This document shows, piece by piece, positions 27,501 to 51,045 of a stretch of DNA of 64,000 bases. Source of the DNA: Casuarius casuarius (lineage: Eukaryota; Chordata; Aves; Casuariiformes; Casuariidae); assembly GCA_003342895.1 (NCBI GenBank), contig PTFA01000191.1, positions 1,890,101-1,954,100 of the forward strand. The letters are read 5' to 3'. How positions within the stretch are numbered: the first letter of the stretch is position 1; each line of letters begins with the position of its first letter. The notes under the pieces are model-generated. The model saw nothing but the letters and a program-made list of their open reading frames with translations, was not told where the DNA came from and ran no database searches. The position numbers and the translations under genes were made by a program.

Positions 27501-30500
27501 ATTGACTTTGTGGTACTGTAAGTTGAAGACAAATTTGTCTTCTCACTCACACAGTTTATATGTGCTTAGGAATGTTTGTAATATAATGTCAAACTTGTAA
27601 TTCAGATGAGAAATGAAAATACAGCCTGGTGTAATTCTCCATCACCCGTTACTAGTGTGAGGATGAAGTACAGCAAGTCAAGCTTAAACAGAGCCTTATG
27701 TAATAGCAAGCTACTTCGGCTGTTTATTTTAGCCTAATGTTCCTCCCTTGGTTACAGAACTGTTGTAAACATGTGCTAAATAACAGACATTTAAAATATT
27801 ATGCTAGATCAGGAGTACCAGCTTTGGGGGAACAAATTTTATTTCTAATTATAGTATATAGAGTAGGTGTATATATTTAGGATTCCCTACTCCTCCCAGT
27901 CCTTAGTGACTCTCTCCCTGTTGTTAGTGGCAGATGAATACAGACAACACAGTCTGTTCCTAATGTAGTCACTAAATAATTTACATATTACTTTTATTAT
28001 TGAAGTGTCGTTCGTCAGTCACTGGATGGGAATATGCAAGTTTATCGTCAGGATTATCACTATTTCTGTCCTGCTCCATTACTTTCTCAGTCCTCCTTTC
28101 TTTCAGCCTTTTCTTCTCCTTATGTCTTCTATTGTCATTTCTCTGTGTTTCCTCCCAATGTACATAAACAATAACAGGCCTTTCTGTGGTCATCATCTTC
28201 TCCTTCTTCTCTATGTTATATCAGTGTCATATGTGACAAAGTAATAAATGGTTGAGTAAGGTATCGTTACGTTCAAAGGTCAAACTCCCAATAAGATGAA
28301 CAGCAGTGAAGAAATCTACACCTCTTAGTCATTGCTTCAGGTCTTGCACATTCACAAAAGTGGCCATGAATCACCGATACAGGTTGGGGCTGCATCTGGA
28401 CAGTTGATTTGGCAATGGGCTCGCAGTGTATGCTCATTTGTAACAAATACTTAGCCTGTGTGGAAATTAAGTATGGTGGAAAAGTAACATATGGTAAGTG
28501 GACCAAGCTTTGTCGTTAGGATAACCCTTGTTGACTGAATTATCTTCTAGTCAGGAATTTGAAGTGGATGGGATGTTTTTTACATGCCGTGGCTCATTAT
28601 AGAGAAAGGGGTATGTTAGCCACGAGAGACACAAACCTAAAATTATCTGCCTTGGGATAGGATTTTTTATTTATCTAGCATGAGGAGTAAATGCGTTGCT
28701 GTAGGGAGGTAAAGTTTCAGATGATGACACACAGCTTCAGTAGTTCACTAAATTCTCCCAGACTTCAGTACACCATAGTGGACTAAAGGTTGTGAAATCA
28801 TGTGTGGCTGAAGCTCCAGAGAGCCCAAAGAATATATGTTGTAGAAGACTGCCAGAATGCAGGCATTGTGTTACATTGCTCATATGTAATGGAAATATTC
28901 ACAGTTATGCTATTTAGGACTAGGTCATGATACCAAACCATGCTAGTTACTTCTGTTGCTTTGTTGTTAGATTTAAAATGCTGTTCATTGTGCATAGACA
29001 TATAAAAACTGATGCATCATTGTCAGCAGTTAGAATAGTTCAATGCTACAAAGTACTCCTTGGAGGTTGTTGTGTGAATAGCATTAAGCCCATTGAATAG
29101 GGAGGAAGATGTTGAAGGGCCATACAGTACAGATTGGGTCACAGAATTCAGTTTCTCCCTCAAATGAAAGTGATTATATGGATTAGAAAGTAAGCTATCA
29201 GAGCTTGATACATGATTTCCAACTTGTTCTGGAAGGGATTTGAGACAATAGAGGATGAAGTAAGAAGATGAAAATCAGATGGAAGTAAAAGAGTCACAGT
29301 GGAATAAGTACATTTTTGTCTATATGTAGATCTTGGTCTACAAGCCAAATTCTGGTTCCTTCACAGTTGGTGTATATCAGGATACCATGGAAGTAACTGC
29401 AGGTATTCCAGATTATTACTGATTTAATTATCAGAATACAAGCTCCTCTGGTAGCCACTTTCATTCCGGCTGGCATATGTAAAGTCTAAGAGAAATAACA
29501 CAAAGGCTGATTCTGTACTTCATATAGAACATGCAGTGAAGAGGAAACATACCACCAGCTTACTGTGGTACATTTTTACACTCATTTTGCGTGGAAATAA
29601 CTCAGTAGCTACACAGGCTCCAAGGCAAAAGACAGTTGGGGCTTCACTGTTTGAATTCATGTAGGTTCCCTGTACATTTGCTAATGAAATGAAAGTCCCT
29701 CACACAGACCCATGGTCAAGTATTTTACTACCTACCTTTTTGGAACCCCAGAGAGCACGTGTGCACACAGCCTCTAGCTTAACCCCCTGCAGCACTGGGT
29801 TTCAAGTAGCTCTCCCTTAAGGGCGAGATCTTTGGTATGGAGAACAGTGCTCCCTGGAGCTGGTCTACATCTAAATCTGTAAGGGGTGAATATTTCCTAA
29901 AGATGGAGAGAAGGGTTTTCAATGAGCACTCATCCTTGAAACCTTGCCTTAGCAACTGCTAGGTTGGGTTGCTACTGTCCATTAAGCCCTTGGGCACTGT
30001 ACTGTCTGGAGGAAGTAAGGTAATGTGAGGTTTTATATGGATACAACATAGCATGTTGCAGCAACACAGCTGGATCATTGGGACCGTGCTGTGCCAAATA
30101 GTTAATTGCTTTTTTGATATACCTGAGTTACACAAATACACCATTGGCTTACCTTACCTTGCTGCAGCAGGAAAACATATTTGTGTGTCATCGTTTCACC
30201 ACACCAGCCTGTGCCATGTTTTGCCAGTGTTATTTTAAGTGACTGACAACTGACTGGGGGGGAGGAAGAGTGTGGCCCCTCTCAGATAGTCTCTCCTTGT
30301 AGATTTTTAACCGAACAATGCACCAAAAACTTGCATCCTGTCTCAGGAAAGTGAGAAGCTAGGTTTACTAAAATAGCTTTTGAAGCAATGAGGAACAGAA
30401 CAATATCTCTAATATTTGTTATTCTTAGGGTGGATGTGTTTCTAGCTAGTTGGTTTTGTTTTAAGGGAGGGATCTTCTAAAGTGCTCAGTGTTGTCTGTG

Positions 30501-32144
30501 TTGCTGCTGAAGTCAGTCCGAGCCTGGCTGCATATCTCCAAGGCCTCTAGTTCATGTGGAGCTTGGGGCTGTTTCTGCTGTCTGTTTCTCAAGTATTAAT
30601 CAGGAATATCTCTGTTCAGCTCATTGGAGTAAAAACAGTTTTGTGTTGCAGTAAGCAAACAAAGTCCCTAGCTGTGTATGCTTCACTCATGTCCTTAGCA
30701 AGGTAGGGTGGGATTATCTGATTGAATGTAGACAGTTTACATGTGACCTAGTCCCTGTAGCCTGACTTCATATAGAACAGCAGTTTAGTCAAAGGTGTGC
30801 AAGCATAATTCCTCTCATTCTACAGTAGATGTATAAAATACATTAGATGAATTGCACCTCAGAACTGCTCATTTCTGTCCATTCACCATGGCAGGAGCCA
30901 GTAGCAATGAGCTTGAAGGTGAGTCATTTACATTGTAAATGATAAATATTCTGGAGAGTGGATCCTGTCCCAGGTGACCACAGAATGATTTAAGACAGCT
31001 GCTTTGAACTTGGGTTAAAAGGAACTTGGGTTTTTAAAACAGCTTGCAGCAATTGGCTGGCCATTGCAGTGGAGATGTCCTTAGGATTTCTCTGAACAGC
31101 ACACTGAGAAAAGCAGAATCTGCCATGTGGTCTCGCTGTGGACCCCCTGGGAGGCAGTGATTTTTCACCTTAGAGGTGCCAGTTTCTTCACATTACCTAA
31201 GAGGAATCAAGATGACTAGCTCAGGTGCATAGCTCTATCTACTATCACAAAAAAAAAAAAAATCCCCCCAATATGTTTCCCATGACAGTGGTATCTGGAG
31301 TTTGAGCTTTCACTGTTTCCTTGTCTCCATTTTTTTTTTTTTGAGGCTGCAGCTCAGTAAAAAGAATCCCACCAACAGTGACTAGTTCAGTGTTTCTCTT
31401 GCTGAGATGTAGCATGCATTGACTGGATTTATATAAAATATTCTGCCTTGAAGAGGTGAAAGCCCCCACTTTATCATTTCTCCAAGCTCAGTTACCTAGT
31501 AGGAGCATAATTCTAATTCTTCATTAATAAAACTTCTTAGAGTGGAAGTATACTAAAGGAGCTGTTTGCTGCTGAATAATAATAAGAGACTTAAAAATTG
31601 GACAATATTAATAAGCATCTGCTATTATGGGAATATCTAAAGGCATCAGTAAGGCTTATAGCATCGTTGTGCTTTATAGGCAAGGGTAAATGAGACTTCT
31701 TGTTACAGAGGTATAGGTGTCATATATGTGTTGGGAGAGGAAAGCCACAGAGCTCTCAAGCATCTGTTTTCTTGGAATAATACTTAGTGTCTGTATCTAG
31801 AGCTGGCTAGAAAATGCAAATTTTTCTTTTGAAAATGTTTGGGGAAAAACTGGTTTTGGAAGTCAGAAGACCTTTGAGCCCTGTATTTGTTGACTGAAAA
31901 TGAGCAAACAGTTTTGAAATACTTTTCAAATAAAATACTATTACCTCCTCAATAAATTCTAGCTATTTCTAGATATGTCTTTTATTCTTGTATATTATCT
32001 GTATTTCTTTAAGTGACCAAATACAATAGAAGCTTACTAAGTCTTCTTATTAGCCTCCAGGTATGATTGTTTTCATGGAAGAAAAGAAATAAAAATGAAT
32101 GAGATTTATTCACCTATTCTGGGTGAATAAGGGACACACACAAG

Positions 32145-32290
32145 GGGACAGCTTAGTGCAGCGAATAGAGCTTGGGTGCGAGACTGAAAACATAGGCTCT
32201 ATTTCTAACATGAGCTTGGAAACAGCTGGAGGCAACATACTATGCTTCAATTCCCCTATCAATACAAGAGGTATGGGGAAAGATGCTTGT
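32145..32290 (+). mobile_element. MIR-like SINE remnant
   Basis: Blocks 'cttagtgcagcgaatagagc', 'ttgggtgcgagactgaaaac', 'ctatttctaac', 'tatgcttcaattcccctatc' and 'ggtatgggg' follow the MIR order (AGTGGTTAGAGC, GACTCTGGAG, TCTGCCACT, CCTCAGTTTCCCC, AAATGGGG). Confidence 0.45.
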
Positions 32291-32641
32291 TTTTACTATA
32301 AATTGTTGTGATCTCTACTGTTGGAAAGTGTTTATATGAAGAGTGTTTTATTATTAAACTGGACCAATCGTGTTACATTTCATTACTGTTACCAGATGTG
32401 CTACAGAATATTCACTCTGAAGGATTATGCTAGAGTGTAAATCTAAATCTGTGACAGTAATAAAGTAGCTGCCTTCAACAAACACACTTTAATAGAAGTC
32501 TTTGCTATGGTTTGTAAATTTGAAATTAGGGCACGGATCTCCACTGAGCCTTTTAGATAAGTGATTGATGTTATATATGAATGAAAAGATAACTCATGGA
32601 AGATGGAGAACATTCAAAAATCTGTCTATTTTTCTGGCAGG

Positions 32642-45003
<12,362 letters not shown>

Positions 45004-45339
45004 CATCAGTTCTTCACCAGAAAACTGTACAACCTCGCCATGTTATAATAGGCTAAACTATTTCAAATCTTTGTTTATTGTAACTGCTTCATTAAGCTAT
45101 TAATATAGTGCAGTATCTTATTTATACAAGTGGTCTGAAATTATATACATTGTAGTCAGAGACAGGATTCATAATTCTTATGAAAAGAATGTCAGTTAAG
45201 ATTTTAGATAGATATATAATTTTATTTTTTACGAAGTCTTGAATACATCATATGATAAAATGTTTATGAAAGCATTTTGTGTTTGCATGTGTGCATATAT
45301 ACACGTATTGTTCTGTTACTGCAAATTACTGTCTTTTTT

Positions 45340-45345
45340 AATAAA
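45340..45345 (+). terminator. Poly(A) signal candidate, GZF1-like paralog
   Basis: AATAAA 337 bases after the stop codon, in an AT-rich stretch. A second AATAAA lies at 45,645-45,650. Either would end the transcript before the next CpG island. Confidence 0.6.
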
Positions 45346-45644
45346 GCCATGTTCATAACATAAAATGACCATCCATCCTCTAATTTATTTGCATGTATTT
45401 GACTGTAGAATATTTTCCCTGATAAATATGAAACTTGCTAATGTTGCTGTGGAATGTTATAAACTGGCTAGAAGGTAAATGCTTAACTGGTGATACAGCT
45501 GTGGTGTATATTGTTTCTGTTCACTTCATTTTGAGTTGATACGGTGATCTTTTCATTTAGCTTTTAAACTAATTCCTGTGTATATTCATAATTCTTCAAC
45601 ATTATTTCTTAAAAATGATGGACATACAGTACATCTACGTGTAT

Positions 45645-45650
45645 AATAAA
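45645..45650 (+). terminator. Second poly(A) signal candidate, GZF1-like paralog
   Basis: AATAAA in the context GTATAATAAATAAC, about 640 bases after the stop. Confidence 0.45.
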
Positions 45651-45879
45651 TAACAAATTACCAAATTATTGGCTTAGTCCTGTAATGCAAAACACTGAAT
45701 TTACAAGTTTGATTTGGTCTGGATAGATGGCTGATGTCTAGTCAAGCATGGCTGCTAAATATGAACTACTACTGAGGGAAAGGGGGTTATCATGATTTAC
45801 ACTGTAGCTGATGTAGACTGTCAGCACCTCTGGAAAAGAAAAATCAGGGTTGTTGCCACGATTTGTGAAATACCCCCTC

Positions 45880-46520
45880 TCTGGCTGCGGTAACGCTCAG
45901 CCACTGAGTCAGCAGCCCAAGGCGGGCAGGCAGGATCTCCTTCTGCCGCGGAGCCGCCGGGGGCCGCGGGGAAGTGGCGCCGCCTCGGCCCGCCCGCTCG
46001 ACCCCCCACACACACTCCGCGGCGCTGGGCCGCGTTGCCCGGCAACGCCCTTCCCGCAGGGCCGTGCTGCCGCGCGCCATTTCCGCCGCGCCGCGCGTAC
46101 GCTGTCGCCTCCCAAAGGCCGTTGTCGGAGCGGGCGGGGCGGGGCCAGTGCGCGTCAGCGCTTCCGGCCGCCGCCGCCGCCCGGAGCTTCTGCGTTGAGG
46201 AGCGGCCCGGTCCGGTCCGGCCCCCTCGGGCGGGTGCGGGGCTGCCCGGTGAGTGCGGGGAAGGGGGGGGCGGGCCGGGCCTTACCCCCACGCGGCGGGA
46301 GCCGGCCGTTAGCGGACGCCCCCCGCGCCCCCCCGGGGGCGTGCTTCCTCCCCTTCCTCGCGTGGGTGAGGGGAAGGGGGGACGGGGAGGGGGTCGGCCT
46401 GTAGCCTCGCTGCCTGTCCTCGCTGTTACGCCTTCGGGGTGCCGCTCTGTCCCGTGGCGGGGCGGGGGCGCGGGGTGGGTGGCTGCTGAGGAGGAGGGTG
46501 GCTGTGTCACGTGAGTTGCG
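45880..46520 (+). promoter_or_regulatory. GZF1: CpG-island promoter of GZF1
   Basis: A very GC- and CpG-rich island bounded by AT-rich DNA. It contains TGAGTCAGCA at 45,905-45,914 (AP-1/small-Maf type), a 15-bp X-box-like palindrome CGTTGCC-C-GGCAACG at 46,033-46,047, a GCCATTT element near 46,077 and an ETS-like CTTCCGG at 46,161-46,167. There is no TATA box. A donor at 46,249 marks the end of exon 1. The island starts only about 0.9 kb after the stop codon of the upstream paralog. Factor names are by motif resemblance only. Confidence 0.8.
46170..46248 (+). other. GZF1: Non-coding exon 1 of GZF1
   Basis: The right edge is the donor 'GCTGCCCG|GTGAGTGCGG', GT at 46,249-46,250. The left edge is approximate. 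It is spliced to 49,689, giving an 11-nt leader segment before the ATG. Confidence 0.55.
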
Positions 46521-49500
46521 GGAAGCCATGTGGCAGTGCCCCATCCTTGCTGCCTGCGGGAGTTTCCGGAGCCGGTGTCCGCGCACCGCGCCGAGTGCTC
46601 CTGCCCTCCCGGCGGGGCTGCCGGCTCTTCACGGAGCGCTCTTGCCGGTCGTCTCAAATGTTGCAGCGCGCCCTCCTTTGCATTATGGGTTTAACTTCTG
46701 CTTCCGCTCTGCGGAGCGTGCCTGTGGCTTCTGTTGCTGTGGTACCGTTATCGCAGCTCCAGTAGTTGGAGCAATCCCAAGTAAGGCAGGTTGGTGCATA
46801 GCAGTGATTTGTCCTGTTAGACTGGATGGAATTGTTGGTGCAGAAAGAGAGACAAGTTTGGGGGTTTACAAGCACTTTTAAATCTAGCCGATTTAATTTA
46901 TTTCTGTCTCTTCAGCTAGTTTTGCCTTTAGATGGGAACACTGTAGCATAGCAGATGATGACTGACAGTAAGCAAGAATCACTCTTATTCGAATGCTGGT
47001 TCTGCAGCTTGGTCCATGTGAACAGGCTCAGTTTGCAGGTTTTCAGGCCTTGTCTTTTTTAGGATGAGTATTTAAATAAAAATATTCTCTTGATGGGATT
47101 CTGCCAATCCAGCGCTCATCACCCTAGTATACTTGCCATTGGAGATAATTAGGATTAAAGAGTCTTCACAGTTTAATATATATCTCATTGTAGGTGTTGA
47201 ATTGCTGTTTCTTCTTTGAACAAATCCCAAAACAGTGTAAGTCTAGTGATGCAAGCAAGTGATGTATTCTTACAGTGGCTTTTTCTGCTTTAAATATCTT
47301 GGTGGGAAGAACAGGAGGCTTTGCAGTGTTAATAAAAATGGACTGGCATATGCATTTGTTATCACGTCTGTGGTCAGCTTCTGAAACAAATAGCCTGCTG
47401 AGTACAGTTAGGAAGTTCATTCATTCCAGTGAAAGAAGTTTGTGGTTTGGGTTCTCGTTTCCTGCTAGGGACTGCTGTTGTCTATATCTAAACAGCTTTT
47501 GCTGTTTGTTCAAATAAAAAATAGATGGATATTATGAAATAACATGATAACTTGTTTTTTCAATACAATTACCTTAAACTATTTAAGTTTTGATATCATT
47601 AAATGCTTTATCTGAAATAATCAGTCTTGTCTTAATTCACCCTAAAATACATGGAGTGCTAATGTGTCATATGACTGGAGGAAAAATGTCTGGGTAGATA
47701 TAGAGAAAGGAAAATGAAGTTTAGACAGTGTTTTTTATACATATTAAGAAATGTCCAGCTTTCAATTAGGAGCCAAATCATGTCATTCTTGGTCATATGA
47801 AATTCCAGTCAGAACTGGGAGGTGTAGAATTGGGTTTTGTTTTTTAAAAAAAAAAACAACAAAAAACAGATAATATTCTGAGATGCTTGTCATGCTCTGA
47901 GCTGGCACAGGCAAGAGGTGAATAGATTCATCTCCTCCCTGAAACTTTTATTTTAGGTGTGGTAAGTGTAACTCCGTAAGAGGGGTTTTTTTTAATATTT
48001 GTTAGAATAATGTTAACAGACCTACTTAAATCTTGCATTAAGCTTACAGAGGTAAAGAATCAAAGGTTAGGAAATAGGAAAGTTTTGGTTCTGAGGCCAG
48101 TCTTTTTCTATAGAATCTAAAATTGTGGTTTGGGTGCCTGAGGTGGATTGTGTTTACTGTTCTGTCACTTGCTTGTTGCACAACATTGGGAAAACCTTTC
48201 TTACTCCCCTCCTGTCTCATCTGACTTTTTTTGTAAGCTCTTTAGGTCAGGGACTCCCTATAGCTTCTTGGCTTGTGTAGAATCAAGTCCATCAAGCATT
48301 CATTTTATATGACTGCTAATAATCTCTATGAAGTTGGGTATTTGTAGCTCTCCATTTTACAGCATAAATATTAGAATATTTTCAAGAAGCCCTGTCAAAA
48401 CTGTTTTAACAGAAAATTATATTAGGATATGAGCTTGATTTTTGTTTTGTTGAAATGAGTATGGACTAAAACTTGAGTTTATAGCAATGTTGAGTATCGG
48501 GGGAGGGGGAAAGAATTTGTTGTTTCTGATGCTATGAACGTTATTCTCATGTCTCTTTCTCATACTTAAAATGCTTTCCTTAATGTTATATTAATATAAA
48601 TTTTCTTCCATTTCTATACTACTTTTTGTTTTTATCTTTCTGAGCAAGATTTCTAGTGTACCATGTATAAAAGCCTTCAAGTCTACCGTAGAAGAGATTG
48701 TATGAAGAAAAGAAACTCTAGTTAATTTTTAGAAAGTGGAAAGAAATTCTTCAGATTCAAAATGGGTGTATATGTCATTACTATGAACACAGTAAAACTG
48801 AATACGTTGCCGGGGAAAGCGTTTTGCTCGGAGCTTCCTCAAAGTCCCACAGAATTTTTTTTTTCTTTAACGTTTGATCCCAGACAATAACTTAGCCATG
48901 AGAGAGGTTTGTTTTGAAAACTTTGGAGTAACTTAAAGCATCACTTGGAAATACAACATAACCTGAACAGTAGTGAAAATGATGAAGCCCTTGTAGGCTA
49001 CAAATGGACATTCAAAAAGTTAGAGGCTATTAATTCATTTTGAGTGATGAATTAAAAAAAACACTTTGGAGGAATTTTATGGTTTCTTAGGTTTGCAATT
49101 TGAGGATATAATTGTGCAGTCTCCTGTGTTTCTGCAGGTGAAACATTTAGAATTTTATCCAAGTCTTGTTTAAAAATCTTATCTCAAAAGCCTGTTTAAA
49201 AGAAGCATTTATTTGGGCTTGTCAATTTATCTTTACTTAATCTTCCCTTTCTCTTCTAATCATCTGATTAGGAGAAAGAATAACTTCTTAATTCCGTATC
49301 CCTTAATGAGAAATTTTGTTTTGTCTTCCTGTTGGCTTTGTTTCTATGACACTTTATAATAGTCTCTCTCTAGTGTCTTAGCTAAAACTACAGTTGAGAT
49401 TTAAAATCAAATTAACTTCTGAGAAATCTATTCATATGATTGACAGCACATTTTTAAATATTACTGCATAGGGTGACACTTCTGAAAATCTTTCCACACT

Positions 49501-49688
49501 TCTAGCCAGACTTTTCTCAGTACGCCTTTGAAAGTCTGATCATTTAAGCTCAAGCACCTTAAGCGCCTAAATGTCTAGTGAAGCACTCTTGAAAGTCTGG
49601 ACATGACTTTTGGCTGCTAAAATCTTTGAGTTTTGCTAGCTTCCGTGGCAAATTACTAATGTGCAATGTTGTTAACAGTTTTTTGCAG
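46249..49688 (+). other. GZF1: Intron 1 of GZF1
   Basis: Runs from the GTGAGT donor to the acceptor 'acagttttttgcag' ending at 49,688. AT-rich after the CpG island, with no recognisable gene or repeat beyond short A/T runs. Confidence 0.7.
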
Positions 49689-49699
49689 GGAGAAGAAAG

Positions 49700-51045
49700 A
49701 TGGAAAGTAATGCAGTTTTACTGGAATCCAAGTCCTCTCCCATCAACCTTCTGAATGAAATGCATCAGCTGCGTCTCCTCGGCCACCTTTGTGACGTGAC
49801 AGTTAGCGTGGAATACCAAGGTGTCAGGGCAGAATTTGTTGCTCACAAAGCTGTATTGGCAGCAACAAGCAAATTTTTCAAGGAGGTGTTTCTTAATGAG
49901 AAGAGCATGGATGGCCCAAGAACCAATGTGTTCTTGAATGAGGTCCAGGTTGCTGATTTTGCTTCATTTCTTGAGTTTGTCTATACTGCTAAGGTAGAAG
50001 TAGAGGAAGACAGAGTGCAGCGTATGCTGGAAATAGCTGAAAAGCTGAAGTGCTTGGACCTCTCAGAAACCTGCTTTCAGTTAAAGAAGCAGATGCTTGA
50101 ATCGGTGCTGTTGGAGTTGCAAAACTTCTCTGAATCACAGAACTCTGAGGAAGAGAGTGCTACTCAGCCAAGCATTTTGCTCGAGACAAAAGCAACTGCT
50201 GTGGCAGAAGCTGACCAGGCAGACTGTCCTCTGGATCTCCCAGACTCCCCACTAGACAGGCCTAGCAATGGAGTGGCTCTGGAGATGCCAGCTGCCAAAT
50301 CAAAAGAGAAAATAGACAAGAAGAAGGAGATGATGAAGCCTCCCTATGCCAAAATCAGAAGGGCAAGTGGGAGGCTGGCTGGGAGGAAAGTATTTGTGGA
50401 AATCCCTAAGAAGAAATACACAAGGCGCCTGAGAGAACAGCAGAAGAATGCAGAGGTTACTGTTGAAGAAAACAAATACCCACAATACCAGAGCATGTGT
50501 GATGCAGAGAGGGAGGAGGAGCAAGCAGAGAACAACATTAAACCAGAAAGTGAAGAATGTGATGGCAACTTTGAATCAGAAAAAAACCTGAAGAAATCTG
50601 AAGACGATAAAAAGAAACGAGGCAGTAACTTCAAATGCAGCACATGTGAGAAGGAATTCCTATATGAGAAAAGTTTTCTCAAGCACATAAAACACAGCCA
50701 TGGCATTGCAGCCGAAATCATTTATCGATGTGAAACCTGCAGTCAGACCTTTGCCAACCGGTGCAACTTAAAAAGCCATCAGCGCCACGTCCACAGCAGC
50801 GAGCGCCACTTCCCTTGTGAACTCTGCGGTAAGAAGTTCAAGAGGAAGAAGGACGTCAAGAGGCACATTCTCCAGGTTCATGAGGGTGGTGGGGAGCGTC
50901 ATCAGTGCCAACAGTGTGGAAAGGGGTTGAGCTCCAAAACTGCCTTGAGGCTTCATGAAAGGACGCATACAGGCGACAAGCCTTATGGGTGCACAGAGTG
51001 TGAGGCTAAATTTTCTCAGCCTTCTGCACTTAAAACACACATGAG
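49700..51045 (+). CDS. GZF1: GZF1 coding exon 2: BTB and fingers 1-5
   Basis: The exon itself begins at 49,689 after 'ttttttgcag'. The donor is 'ACATGAG|GTATGA' at 51,046. It ends in phase 2 inside finger 5 (SALKTHM-R), exactly like the BTB exon of the paralog. Retention of the intron would end the protein at a TAA at 51,059. Confidence 0.95.

Larger units (their letters stand above)
23588..32640 (+). other. Intron 1 of the GZF1-like paralog
   Basis: A 9-kb intron defined by the donor at 23,588 and the acceptor 'tttttctggcag' ending at 32,640. It contains two MIR-like fossils, a run of G at about 24,597-24,607 and A/T homopolymers at about 31,249 and 31,330. I see no nested gene: the longest frames (for example 23,927-24,304 minus) have no recognisable content. 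Confidence 0.6.

Noticed and set aside
27981..28196. Lys/Arg-rich minus-strand frame of 71 codons
   Set aside because: Short, low-complexity, without homologue or splice context; it is the complement of a T/C-rich intronic stretch.
32603..32641. In-frame ATG 13 codons upstream of the chosen start of the GZF1-like gene
   Set aside because: It lies before a clear acceptor (tttttctggcag at 32,640), so it is intronic; the ATG at 32,642 matches the position of the GZF1 start relative to its exon.
45821..46657. 278-codon minus-strand frame (and 184- and 159-codon plus-strand frames) in the GZF1 CpG island
   Set aside because: Composition artifact: long frames occur on both strands at once, with low-complexity Pro/Arg/Gly/Ala products and no homology I recognise.
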